A stretch of DNA of 64,000 nucleotides from Cyanodermella asteris (GCA_900618795.1 UYJD01000020.1:147827-211826); one strand, 5' to 3'; positions 32,512 to 44,254 are shown, counted from the stretch's first letter. Made by a program: numbers and translations. The notes: generated by a model not told the origin, from the letters alone.

Positions 32512-32540
32512 TCGTCAAGGCATGGTCGTCAAGGCATAGT
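32499..32540 (+). repeat. 14-nt tandem triplication spanning the GH39-like stop codon
   Basis: Three units of CGTCAAGGCATAGT, the middle one with one mismatch (TGG for TAG). The stop codon TAG of the GH39-like gene lies in unit 1. The unit length is not a multiple of three. Confidence 0.95.
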
Positions 32541-33089
32541 CTGTAGCATTTCAAGCACGAGTGTGAAAAAGTGTGGCAGCCCACACGACCAGCCTAGCTG
32601 GCGCCATTTCAGATCAAGAGATCGATTTCAAGAATATATTATCGTTGGAAACATTTTGTCTTGCTGGTGCTCCCGGTCTTCACAACCTGCTCCTTGTGTT
32701 GCGCTTCGTGGTCGACCCGGCTACCGAATAGGAGTCCTATACGTCAGGCAATACACGGCAAAGTGGGGACATCGACAATTTGATAGTCATCATTCATTTA
32801 GCTCATCAGGCAAGCGAGCTTGGCAGCTATGAAGTGCTATCTTCCGGTCAATTATCTGCCAAAGCAGGTATTTCAAATCCACAAATATGCACGCGCCAAA
32901 ACTATACTTCAAATTCCACAGCTCCCTGTAGCAAATACTCACGCCAGCCAGCCTCGTTTTCTATTCACCGCTCATTAGTGCGGTCATCGGAATCGCCGTG
33001 AGGCGGGAGAGGCCAAGAACTATCCTTGGCAGGCTGAAACTGCTTGAGGAGATGAATCTGTCGTGTTCCATCAAGTGTTGGCTGGTGCC
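32512..33089. other. Convergent intergenic region
   Basis: Apart from the end of the 14-nt repeat, nothing is seen; it holds the 3' regions of the GH39-like gene and of the frame-shifting gene to its right. Confidence 0.4.
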
Positions 33090-35932
33090 CTAGAGCGCGC
33101 CATCGGGCGTTCTGCTGGTGACCTGCGTGCCGGCGATGGCATGCTTGAACTTGGTGTGCTGTTTAGGCACAGCAGGCTCGCCATTCTCTCTTCCGGACCT
33201 GCGCCCGTTGGCGACGCCTCTGTCCCATTTCGACCAACCAATGGGTGCCGGTGGGCGAGGACGACTGTTGACCGGACTTGCTGTGAGAGGTACGGTTCGA
33301 GGGCTTCGATGCGTGGGGAACCTTTCGGCGATAGTTGTTGCTGGCTTTGTGGGCCACTTGCTGGCCATCCTGGGCCGTAGAAGTACTCGGATCGTTGTTG
33401 TATTTCGGTCTAGCACGGTTTTGGAAGACTCGTTTCCATTGTTCCTGTTGTTCTAGAATTTCTTGTCGGCAATTTGAGCGGGGCCCCTTTGTGGTCTTCT
33501 TGAAATAGGGGGGCCACGAGCTGCCGCAGCAAAGAGGCCCCCTGCATTCGTCGCTTTCTGAGCTTCGGTCTGAATCGGGGTCATGTTGGGTGCATCAGTG
33601 TTCTCGCAAGGGAACACTTTTCTTCTTGGTCCAGCAGGGGGGCCGTTAGCTGCGGCAGCGAAAAGACGCCAGGTATTCGTCGCTTCTTGAACGTTGTCCT
33701 GGTTCGGAGCGAAAGTTGCAGCAGAGTTGCTAGGAGCTGCAGCAGCAAAAGCGCTCCATGCGTCGGTCGCGTCAGGGATCTCTACGTCCTGAGTTTGCTT
33801 TGCAGCCTCTGGGTACTGAGGCATACGCTGACGCGAGAGCTCAAGATCAGCCTCATATTTACACTTGTGCTCCTCATCTGAAACGGCTGGTCTGTTTGCG
33901 TCGTGCTGGGATTTCTGGCCGTAAGGAAAGGCGTTGGCGTGCTGACCGAGATGTTGGGCTCCGCTGATGGTATTCGCTGGATGACCGTGTGTGCCCGTCA
34001 CCACGTGGTCTCCAACCTTGACTGCTTGACCCGGAAGATCCTGGTATTGGGTACGGTCAGGAGGCTGTCCACTTGTCGACGCGTCGAAAGGCTGAGCCTG
34101 GGTGTCGGCACTATTCACTGGTAGGGTTGGCGGCAAAGAAGCTCCCCCGTTTACGGTGACCGAGACAGAATTTCCTGTAGCCTGAGAGCTGCCTGTTTCA
34201 GGGTTCCCCTTGGTAAGCGGCACTTGATGATTGAGGCATGGATCCTGAGCGGGTGAGTTATTGTGCTCACCGCGCGCACGAGTTTGGTCATTCTCGGCGA
34301 AAGCGGTAGACGATCGCGGGAACATAAAGTGATCCTTCGATGCTGATGATTGTTTCATCCAGGCGGCGGGATTGTCGAAGGCATCGTTCTCAAAACCGAG
34401 GCAGTCCTCAGCGGCGATCGACTTGTTGCTGCATCCTCGTTCATGAGCATAGACGTGAACAGGCCGACCTAAATTGTTGGCGGTCTCGCCAGCTTGAGTG
34501 GCAGGAGCATCGCGGGAAGTGACATTGTCAATAATGACGCGCTTGTTTTCGTCTTACTTGGAAACCTCCGTCTCATCCTCACTTGACTGGGAGCTATCCG
34601 GGGTGAGCATAGCGCCATCTTCGAAAGTAGCCTCGCTATTTTCGGAATGTTTGTCAAGATCGGAGTTGTCGACGCACCCGCAATAGGCCCAGCGTTGGTA
34701 TTGAGTTTCATCTTGCTAAGCGCAGCCTCCAACTCAGCAACACGATCGATGAGCTCGGCACGTTCCTCGCTGGAGCACCATTCGTCAGAGTATCCCATGG
34801 ACTTGACGATATCGGTCTCTTTGTCGTGATCATCGTCGACCTGAGACGCGAATATGCCTGTCGCATCCGGGAAAATAGAGGCAAATTCGTAGTATTCGGG
34901 TAGGGGCTTGCCGCACACAAGCGTGCAGCCATCCTTGCCATTGGTGCTGATGCATTTGTCATCATCGAGGAGACCATTTCGCGGACCCGACAGGCTCTCA
35001 AACTTGTATTGGGGATCGGTGAAGATAAAGTGTGTGCTTTCCTTGAAGAAATGACGGCTGAGCACACAGACCTCAGCATCAATCGACATACCATCAATGC
35101 TGTCCGGATTGAGCTTGATGTCGCGTGCTTTGAACGTTACGAGCTTTCCTCGGATATTGATACCTGGTCCTAGTTCTGGCGTCGACCAACCATTGCCATT
35201 GTCGATAGAAATTTCGATCGTTGCTGATGGATCAAGGGGGCGAAGATTCACAAAACAGGCTGTGATTTTCGTCCCGCACGGGTCAGGAGCGCTCCAGCCG
35301 GAGAACAGATGTCCAGCCTGGCGATAAACAAACTCTTTGTAGAGCTCAGCACCGGGGTACACCTTGTTGACAATGTGCTCTGCAACCTGCATAAATCCTT
35401 GGAATGTTGTGGGAATCAGCGGGCCAAAACGAGGGGAAACCACAACACCATCCACGATCTCGTCTTCGCCTGTAGCAGCCGTGATCTTGCCATTAGTAGA
35501 CGAGCTGGATTTGCCGTCTGGAGACGTCTCAGGATCGTTTTCATCGTTCTCGGATGTATCACCATCGTCGTTATCTAAAGTCTCTTTGTATAAAGCCAAC
35601 CACTCGGCGTCGTCATCTGCAGTCTCACTGATCTTTTCGATGTAGTTAACCTTTACTAGCTGTTTCTCAGGTAGCCAACCAGGCGCTTTCAGTCGGACGG
35701 GAGTTCCCTCGAGAAGGGACTCCGGCTCAATCTTGAGAAGAAGGTGCATCTTTTTGGAGCCTTCCACTAACATCGGATAACGTCCGCCCTCGATGATAGA
35801 TACACCATGGTCAAAAGTGAGCTCGGGCTCCGCGAAACGTCCTCCGGCTGCGTATCCCCAGACTTCTACGGCCAGCAAGCCTGTGTTTCTGTCCATGATT
35901 GCGCGGCACTTCAAGACTCGGTATGACTCCAT
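33090..35932 (-). CDS. Unknown protein gene with several frame changes, possibly decaying
   Basis: Family not recognised. A leader intron (35999-35941, GTAAGT to ACAG) precedes the ATG at 35932. The first 415 residues read well in one frame: a beta-rich region, then acidic linker, then a short coiled coil (RAELIDRVAELEAALSKM) near the end. At 34678-34618 protein-like sequence moves to another frame, which a 59-nt intron would explain. That frame stops at TAA 34556-34554, exactly on a GTAAGA donor, yet protein-like sequence resumes in the same frame directly after it and runs to 33453, carrying three FAAAA repeats. Beyond 33453, protein-like sequence continues in other frames to about 33163 and 33090. 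Either there are several introns or the 3' half is eroding. The simplest closed model is 34554-35932, 439 residues. Confidence 0.55.
33508..33775 (-). repeat. Three imperfect FAAAA protein repeats
   Basis: Encoded elements DATDAWSAFAAAAP, EATNTWRLFAAAANGPP and KATNAGGLFAAAARGPP occur at roughly 100-nt spacing on the minus strand, in the 3' part of the frame-shifting gene. Confidence 0.8.
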
Positions 35933-36439
35933 CTTCTTGGCTGTTTTGCATGTCAGCTATCTAGAGGGTCAGATCACTGCAGTGTTTGAGAACACTTACG
36001 TGTCTTAGCCGTGCCTATGCTGTAGCTCCGAGCTAACCCCGTTGAGAGAGATGTGTGTCAAAGTGACGTCCCGCTTAGATACAGCAGATGAGAGGTTCAG
36101 TAGTCAATTAGTGAGCCTTGCGGCAAGTCGCAAATCAAGGGTTTGTGTGAAAGATAGAGGTTGATTCACAATGATGGGATGAGGCCAGAGCGCTGCGGGT
36201 GATAGGAAGGAGGAAGAGAAGTGGGAACGAGGAAAGGACAGCTTTTATGTTAATTTCCAACAATCAGACATTGCAGAAGTGAATGCGCAGTGAGTCGGCT
36301 TGCCACCCGCGACTCACAGTTTGGTCCATATTTGGCATTGCCTGCACCGGTGCATATTAACGTATCATTGACTCGCTTCTCATTTTCGGCTATTCAGCCT
36401 GCTGTTTGACCTGTATGTTTAGCCGATGCATACGGCCTC
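35933..36439. promoter_or_regulatory. Promoter and leader of the frame-shifting gene
   Basis: Includes the leader intron at 35941-35999. No other gene is seen; the 3' end of the flavin monooxygenase gene lies at the right edge. Confidence 0.5.
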
Positions 36440-37751
36440 TTATTTACCTACCGCGAATCCGAGCAGTCGACCTAGCTCTTGTTTTGCTTCAGTGACGGCG
36501 GCATCTGCCTGCCACCCATACGCACGACTCAAGACGGAGTTGTATTCCTGCTCCAAATTGTCCAAGTCATCGTTCGCAAGCATGACGAGCTCGCCGGCCC
36601 TGCGGTTGTCCTTCACCAACCCTTGCCCCCGACCAAGTCGCACGCGCTCATACGCAGCCAATGCAGCCTCGAGGTGCTTCACATTTGTACCCACGCGCTT
36701 ATCGGCAAGCAGCTCTGCCAAAAATCAGTGCATCCTCGATGGCGGCGCACGCGCTGGAACCGAGATGATTTGCGGCAGCATGCGCTGCGTCGCCGATGAT
36801 GACCACGCGGCCGTCAATGACGGTGTGTGGTGGATCCTTTGCGCTATCGAAGATGGCCCACTTCGTACAGAATTCACCCTCGTTTCTAACGAGAGAGCGA
36901 AGGTTCGAAGGGGGCCATCCTTTCGCTCGATCCAGGACCTCTGTCGGCTTCGCACAGACGTGAACGCGGTCGTAGTCGGTCCATGGCTGTTCCTCGTCGA
37001 AGACGGCTGTAAGGTTGACGAATGTTCCGTTGGCCACGGGCTTCAAATACAGGCAGCTGCCTGTCGGCTTTCTGGTGTCATCGCTTGGGAAGAACTGGCA
37101 TGTTGCTGACCTGGCTATGACTTCTCCGAGTGCGGAGATTGCTTTGTGCATCGGCACGAGCATGTCGTAGGCGACCTGGTGGGAGAACCTTGTCCATGTT
37201 GACGGGTTGGTCCGACCGACGACGTGGGATCTCACCCTGGAGAAGATGCCATCGCAACCAACCACGACGTCCGCGGGTGCAGTACTATGACATTTGTACT
37301 CATCTTCTAGCTCAAGGAGAAGCCTTCCTTCCGGAATCGGCGTGATCTCCATGACCTTCATGCCAAAAACAAAGGTGTACTTGGCGAGCCGACCGACCAT
37401 CTTCTCGAGAAGGCCGGTATGCGAATGGGTCGTGGTTCCAGTCGGGTAGCTGAATTGAAGTCTCGTCTCGATACCGTTTCTAACGATATCGACCCGCGGG
37501 ACGCCGCCATCTTTGCTGCTCAGCGATATCTTGTCGGCAGTCTCATTGTATGCTGCAGATACACCTGGCGCACAGAGCTCCATAGCTCGAGCTGTTTCCG
37601 GGGACGTTTGCAGTACACCATGATTGTGCACAATGCACGACCTCCGTTCGTAGATCTTGCATGCAACACCACGATGTTGAAGGCTCAAAGCCAAAGCCAC
37701 ACCCGCGATTCCACCACCAACGATCGCAACATTCAGTTTGTCGTAGTCCAT
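36440..37751 (-). pseudogene. FAD-dependent monooxygenase (salicylate-hydroxylase-like) with a one-base frameshift
   Basis: From ATG 37751 the frame shows an aromatic-ring hydroxylase of the group-A flavin type: Rossmann motif VAIVGGGIAGVAL near residue 8, the DG motif VVVGCDGIFSRVR, and the GD motif VIIGDAAHAAANHLGSSA. Right after the helix of AIEDALI the frame runs into a stop at 36699, while the expected continuation (LAELLADKRVG, then LEAALAAYERVR) is intact in the next frame down to 36440. The switch falls in a run of five T (36720-36724); family members suggest four. No intron signals are there. So it is either an assembly or sequencing slip in a homopolymer or a recent inactivating mutation. 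Without the shift it would be about 436 residues, the normal family size. Substrate unknown. Confidence 0.85.
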
Positions 37752-38479
37752 AGCAGAAGAGTGAAACGCGTAAGTGTGCCATTCCGAAGCGATGCGCAAA
37801 GGGAAAAGGGAAGAGCATTTCATATTCACAAATCGAAGGAAATACAGTACCATTGTCAATCTTTTGTCTTCAAACCTTCCCGGACACAGTCACAATGATC
37901 GTCTATCGCTCTGTGGCCCGCCATTGAGCGATAGGCAGGTCCGGGGCGAAGACTCACGAAACCTTGTCACGTAGGTACCGTCCTTCTCTGCCCGCAAACA
38001 GCAGACGCACGTTGCGATACATGTCGATTGAAGAAGTGCAATTCCAGGCGAGGCTGGAATTCCTTCCGGTGCCAGGACGTGCTGGTGTGGACGCGTGCTG
38101 GTGGTTGCGCTTCGCAAACAAGGCTAGAGGCGACAAACTGGTCTGAATATCTCGCGAAATCGTGCTGTGAATGGTGAGATGGGCAGTGTCTCGCTTGATA
38201 TAGAGGACAGATCTTCCACGGAACACAGATGTACTGGCTTGCGATGCAAGCGCCGTGGACGAGTTGATGTCAAGATAGAGTGTGTTAAATTCCGTGATAA
38301 ACGCCGCAGCGCAAAGCTCCGCTGTTTCTACAGACGAAAAGTTTGTGAACAATTTCACAGATCATGCTCGTGCTGACTTGGCCTCAGCGATGACACCTCA
38401 AGCGTAAACAACTACCGGATGAAGAAATCACGACCCTTGGTAGATTACGTTGTGGAGGTATTGCCATCTGATTTTGTAA
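37752..38479. other. Intergenic region
   Basis: Between two minus-strand elements. No gene seen; short open frames on both strands are unremarkable. Confidence 0.4.
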
Positions 38480-38974
38480 TCAAGCCAGACTATACCTAAT
38501 ATACGGGCTTCCAATGAAATAAAAACAAGCCAGACTTCTAAGACATTTCAAGGCCTTTATGCCGAAATCATCAGAGACCTCTCGTCCAGTTCGAGCTGTT
38601 TCCCAGAAGACCGGCCAGGGTGCGCCTTGTTGAAATGCTTCATAATAACAGTCGTCACCATACTGTTCCACGTCCAGCTTCGAGTCCCACCGATTGTGCG
38701 CTAAGCCTCGTTCTAGGTATTTTGCCATCTTCCAGCTTAGCAAGCCGGTCACACGAACCTCCAGCTTCGTGTAGTCGCAAAGAAATGGCTCCAGAATATT
38801 CCGTATGCACATTCGTCGTCTGGAGTACCTCTCGATCCATTCCGGATAGTAATGCATCATCTCAACGTGAGGGAAATCGAACGTCACGCTCGCGAGTCCG
38901 GGGAAAGTCTTGTGTAAGGCATCCGGTCTTGGTTTGGCAACAAGGCGGCAGAAACATTGATACTTGTAGAGCAC
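38480..38974 (-). CDS. Unrecognised open frame, probable gene fragment
   Basis: About 165 codons without a proper ATG at the left end of the frame; the sequence is protein-like, with LASVTFDFPHVEMMHYYPEW, a basic YSRRRMCIRN stretch, and several aromatic and Cys residues. The style recalls fungal proteins of unknown function with F-box or ranking domains, but no motif is decisive. An in-frame stop just upstream and no clear splice acceptor suggest either a missing first exon or a relic. It lies next to the frameshifted monooxygenase gene. Confidence 0.3.
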   Translation of the reverse strand: MLYKYQCFCRLVAKPRPDALHKTFPGLASVTFDFPHVEMMHYYPEWIERYSRRRMCIRNILEPFLCDYTKLEVRVTGLLSWKMAKYLERGLAHNRWDSKLDVEQYGDDCYYEAFQQGAPWPVFWETARTGREVSDDFGIKALKCLRSLACFYFIGSPYIRYSLA

Positions 38975-39366
38975 ATTGAAATGTCACCAACGGCGATGGT
39001 CCTTCATGGGAACATGTAAACCTCACAACTGAGATCGTACATTGTCGCAACTTGATTGCTCTGACCGAGCTAAAATTACTGGTCTTCTCCACCGTGATTA
39101 CAAGCCGAATATGCTTATTGTCCCATGCGCCGTCTATTGGCCGAACGCTCATCGCTGGACAAACCTATCCAGCGTACTTTGGACGCCAATGATGCCATAT
39201 CGCCTGAAGAACGCCATCGCTTGTTGTTATTTGCATGCTCGGAAGATTGCGAATGCAAGGACCCCGAGCCGGTAACGGTCAACGGGGGAAGGGGTGAAAA
39301 GGATCAGAAACAGGGAAGCTCGCAGTCGAGCAGCATGAGAGACAGAGAGCACCGCAATAGCTGACC
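38975..39366. other. Intergenic region with a weak plus-strand frame
   Basis: An 79-codon plus-strand frame (39125-39364) starts with a good ATG and has a plausible hydrophilic composition, but no domain and ends against the Red1-type gene; I leave it uncalled. Confidence 0.35.
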
Positions 39367-42300
39367 CTACAAGCCGGTCCCCATCCGAGTCAGTACACGA
39401 GATGGGTCTCCCCAGAATCGGGTTCGGTAGGCAGCGAGCTCATGAGCTACCAAGTTTGCATCGAGGCCACAACCACGTTCACGAAGATCAGTGAGTAGTT
39501 TCTTGAGTCCGCTTACGTAACTGCTGCGCTCTTCTTCGTTACTGCCCTCATTGAGAGAGCCGAGTTCGAGGATTAGCTTGTCATCTGGGATTTCGTTAGC
39601 ACACATCCATATCGTCCCCGAGTCGTTCCTCCGAGCAGCGTGCCGAGGCGCGACATGCAAAGCTTCTCCACCATGAACGCACCGAGCACAGCGAAGATAG
39701 CAGTACATTAAAAAGCCATACCAGTCAAGTTTATGTCGCGGAAGTGCTGGGCTTTGCAGGTTGTGTCGGCACAGATTCCGCCCTGAAGTTCTCTGTTACA
39801 CAAGGGCTTGTTCGGATCAATGCGATGACTGAACGTTAGAGACTTGAAACCACCAGGAACTTGGGTAGAATACTCGGGGTGGAATCTGTACGATTTGAAC
39901 ATCTGCAGTGGACTCTCATAGGCGGTAAATCCGGTCGTCTTGGAATCCTGAACCGTTCAATAAGAATGTGGTACAGCGAAAAGAGAAGAAGCAATTACCT
40001 CGTGCTGTAATGTCTCGGAATCCGAGCTCTCGTCCATCACGATCTCTTCTGATTCACCATCGGTTCCAATATGCTCCGCCCAGTTGTCTTGAATGGCTGA
40101 ATCTTCAACGGGTTCAAGGTCGTTGTTTGATACGAATACTTCAGGATTGTGATCGCCAGTGGTGTCTTCGTGGTTGTCGTTATCTTCGTCAACCATCTCG
40201 CCTTCCTCACTGCCACTGTCCATGGACACCGAGTCGTTTCCTGGTGAGTCATTCGCACTGGCTTGCTGGCGTAGAGCTTCGATTCCAGTTGGAGAGCCGC
40301 CCGCATCCTGAGCTTCGGTATTTTCAGAAGCAGGCGAGTTCTGCTCGTCAGAGTGCTGGGCCTCATCTTGAGGTTCGCGTTCATCTTCATCGGATTCGTC
40401 CACCGAAGACTGTTCCATGTCTACCTCGGCTTCTGCATCTGGGACCGATTCGGGTGCCGGCTCCGGCTCATAGTCAGGCTCATAGTCCATGACTTCATCG
40501 TAGGAAGCAGGGGTGGGATCTTCATGTTGAGGTGAGTAAGCTGGTCCTTCCTCCGTAGCCGAAGGACTGAGCTTTGGCGACACCTCGTGGCCCTCCCTGG
40601 GTTCCTTACCAGGTTCAAGATCCGCTTCTGGCTCGGGCTCAAAAGGCTCGTACTCGTTAGCTTCATCCTCGTCCTCTTCCAGGTCCGCCGGATTTGTGTT
40701 AGGATTTGGGCTGCTACTGTCCGAGATTTCGCCTTCATCCTCAGAGATATCCATGGTCTCATCACCACCACCGTCGGCATCCTCCTCAGACTCGATTGCT
40801 TCTTGTTGATCCTCAGCGTCAACAATTGAGGGCTCTGAAACATGGGTCGTTTTGGCTTCCACCATCGATTTGTTCGCATTGTCCTCAGCCTCCATCTCAG
40901 CCAGTAGTTCTCGAAGTTCCTTGGAAAATTCCTCGCGGCCTTGAATGCCACGCTCTATCTCAGTCTGTATCCGCAGCTTCTCAGCTTCTGCCTGCTTGAT
41001 CTCAACATCGAGTTTTGTGATGCTGGCATGGAGAATTTCGATGCGCTGTTGTCGCTCGTTCTTGCGCGGTGTGCTTTCGCCGGCTGTTGCTTTTGCTTCC
41101 TCTTTCTCGAGTCGCTCCACGAGAGCCGATTTAGCTGCAACAAATGAATCTTGCTGGGCCTGCACTTTCTCGCCAGCGGCGGCCAGGGCGAGACTTGGGG
41201 CTGTAGAGGGGGTAGCTTCTGGAGCTTGAGCCAATGAATACTGCTGGGCTGGAGTGGTAGAAGGAGTGGGCGTCGCGTTCGAGCTGATGGCTTTCTTGGC
41301 ACGCTTCTTAGCCTCAAGTGCCTGGATCTTCTGTTTGTAAAGCTTGATGTTTTCCTCATGGGCAGCAAGTGCGTCCAACCGAGATCGGTAAGCCTCTTGA
41401 CCGCCTTGCTCCCTAGCGGCGCTGGAAGTGGACAATTGGCGATCCAAGGCCGGTCTCTCTCCAGGCGAATGCACTTCACCTTCCTCATCTTCATCGTCGT
41501 CGCTCAACTCAATCACGACTTGAGATGGCTCGTGTGGACCAGTTCGGCGCTTGAATTGAACATGCTCATTCACATCTGAATCTGACGGACGCTTTCGAGA
41601 CCCAGGCGTGATCTCGACCTGCAGTTCAAATTCCTCCTCGATCTCGCCAGGCTCAGCCATAGGTTCATCGTCTGTCGGGTCGTAATCTTCTACTTGCGTT
41701 TCGAAGGCTTGTTGGGTGAGTTCAGGATCACCAAACATGGAAAGACCAGGCAGACCCTGAAAGGAGCCAGTCGAAGCAAAAAAGGGGTTGGCAGGAGTAT
41801 ATTCTCCGTTGGACTTTGCTTGTGAGGGTGCAGAAGTCTGCGGAATTTGGATGGCCTTTGGTGCCGCCTCACTCGCTGCTTGAGCTGCCTCCTGAGCCTG
41901 TTTCTTTTGCTTTTCCAACGTGCTCTTTTTCAAGGCCTCAAGCCGCTGGCGGATCAGTGCGTTTTGCTCCTTACTTTTAGGGTCATGCTTTTTCATTTGT
42001 GGCTTCGGAGATGCCACGCCGTTCTCGGGTGTTGCCGGCGTGGTTGTGTCGGAAATGGTCACTACTGCTTGAACGGGTTCTTGTTCCTTGGCCACCGGAG
42101 AAGGCTGTTCAGAAGTCTCGGATGACGGAGCCTTTTCGCCCTTGGCTGCTTTGAGCTTCGCAAGATATTCTTCACGAGTCAGAGGCTTAGAAGGGGCCTG
42201 AGCTACTGGCTTCTTTGGCGGGGCAGTAGTTTGCTTCGACTGCCCTGGAGTTTGTGGCTTTGCGGTGGCTGGTTCTTTGGGTGGCTCCTTCGGCTTCGGT

Positions 42301-43649
42301 TTCGTTGTGTCCAACTCAAGACCTAGTTCGATACACAAATTTCGAAGAACATTTGGATGTATGCCGTTTCCAGCGATATCCAAGAACCCGATATCGTTCG
42401 CGTAGAGCTCTCTTAGAGCCTGAGAAGCCTCCTCTTTTATGATCATGGGATCGATGGGGGAAACTACAGCCACAGCCCCAGTGGATTTGATCGCATCCAT
42501 ACCACCAGACATCATGGATGGTGGAAGATCGGCAGGCGGAGAGTAGTGTCCATCTGCAATATTTGACCCTTTCGTGTCGGGACCAGGAAGTCCATTGGGA
42601 TTTTGCATCGAGACAAACTGTTCAGCTGGGACACCAAGCCCAGGTAAATGCTGAGGGTGAAGCTGAGGGGAGTACATGTCGGGGGACTCGTCAACACGTC
42701 TTGCTTGCTCAAACGTGTCCTTTCGCGCACCGGAGTCATCCAAAACAGTCCGAGATGGAGCTGAGTTTACGCCCTGTCTCCCATTGAGTTGCTGGCCTGT
42801 CTGGTACGTAATTGTCGACTCTGGTCTAGGAGGAATTAGCAAAGGCACCCTCGAGGTTGACGGTCTTCGCATAAACAGTTGAACGCTAAAGATGGATTCA
42901 CATTAGGCATAAAACAGCCCTGAGTCTTACCTTGCTGACTGATATTCGTGCGTCCGATCGTTCAAAGGAGGCTGATACAAGGCATTGGAACTATTCTGCT
43001 GACCAGGGCCTTCTGATTGAGACATTCCAGACTGACCACCTTGAAAGTCCTCCGACGATTGGTTGGTACCCAAACCGGGTAGGGAATGTTGCTGAAGCTG
43101 AGCTGAACCCTGACGCGAGTGCAACTCCACTGACTCTCGATAACCTACTGTAGGCGGCTTAGGGGGAAGATTAAGATTCGCGGCCCATTGTCTGGCCCCA
43201 TTGTTAGAGGACTGCTGCTGCAGCCCTGGTGGTGGTGGAGGCACAACGTTCGTTGGAGATGGTGCAGGCATTGCCGCCATCTGTCCGGGAGGCGGAGGAG
43301 GCCCGCTCTGAAATGGACGCGTGTTATAGAATTGTGGAGGCATCTGCTGAGGCGCCTGGTAGCCCATCGGGCCGGGTCCAGCCGCCATATTCGGATTGTA
43401 TTGTGCATTATGCTGATACTGACCAGCATTCGCGTACGGTCCTGCGAAGCCAGGTTGGCCTGCTACTGGAGGGACAGGAGGGTATGGATGCTGGTTTCTG
43501 TTCAGCAGGTAAGCCTGCGGAGGTGCAAGTGATGGCGCATTAGGATGCCCCAGGCCAAACGCAGGATTGTGCTGCTGAGGTGGAGCAAAGGGAGCTTGAA
43601 AATGGTAAGGAGACTGCGCATAACGCGGATCGTGCTGTGGAAAGGACAT
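39367..43649 (-). CDS. red1: Red1/ZFC3H1-type scaffold of the nuclear RNA exosome adaptor (MTREC/NURS)
   Basis: Four exons: 43649-42931, 42885-39999, 39947-39722 and 39584-39367; introns of 45, 51 and 137 nt with GTAAG/GTATGG donors and TAG/CAG acceptors, the last with a GCTAACG branch point. Total 1349 residues. Exon 1 is Pro/Gln/Gly-rich; exon 2 carries an Ala/Lys/Glu-rich region with two coiled coils (for example QQRIEILHASITKLDVEI) and a very long acidic tail. Exon 3 holds the zf-C3H1 finger: LCNRELQGGICADTTCKAQH with ligands near C1252, C1261, C1266 and H1270, the signature of fission yeast Red1 and human ZFC3H1. Red1 pairs with the Mtl1 helicase and sends meiotic mRNAs and unstable transcripts to the exosome. 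The finger is only seen after splicing. Divergent from myosin II. Confidence 0.85.
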
Positions 43650-44254
43650 GCTGGCCGTAAACGATTCCTCCTCTTCAGGTCATACACATGGGGTTGGATC
43701 TCAGTTCTAGTGATTGTGGAAGAACGCGCATTTTGTAGCAGTGTGCAGCTGCTCTTTGCGACACCGGAGCTCAATAGCTGCCAGACGTGACGCGAGCTGT
43801 GACTCTCGGGTTGGAGTGGAAGATCACAATGAAGCAAGCTCCTGCAAGACTTAGACACGCTGTACGCGATGCGTCGTAGCTCGTGAACGTGAAGAAGATG
43901 ATGAAAGTTGGCCTGGGTGCTCACGCGCAAAGGGATTTCCGACTTGGAGGTGGCCGGCACCACGTTCCGCCGCGCCGATGATGACGGGCCGTCGGCGATC
44001 GTCGGCGCCAATGCTATTTGTTTACCTTGAGGAGCGGCTTCCATCAGGGCAACCGAATTCGATGCTTGCACGCTCAGCATTGCTCTTCACGACAACTTTC
44101 ACGTTTCGCAAAACTTCAATTCCTTCTATCAGGCTCTTCACGTGTACCGTCTCTTGACAGACCCATGGTGCTGGTCGAACCTCAACCATGATCGCCGAGG
44201 AACTTACTCCCACCAAGTAGCTACCTAGGTAAACACGCAAAATACACCTTCACC
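43650..44254. promoter_or_regulatory. Bidirectional promoter between red1-like and myosin II genes
   Basis: 605 nt between two divergent start codons. No gene; it must hold both core promoters and leaders. Just upstream of the myosin ATG the plus strand is C/A-rich. Confidence 0.55.

Noticed and set aside
35933-38479. Secondary-metabolite gene cluster around the flavin monooxygenase
   Set aside because: No polyketide or peptide synthase, terpene cyclase, transporter or cluster regulator in the neighbourhood.
39125-39364. 79-codon plus-strand frame with a good ATG
   Set aside because: Hydrophilic and protein-like but short, no domain, ends against the Red1-type gene; kept only as a note.
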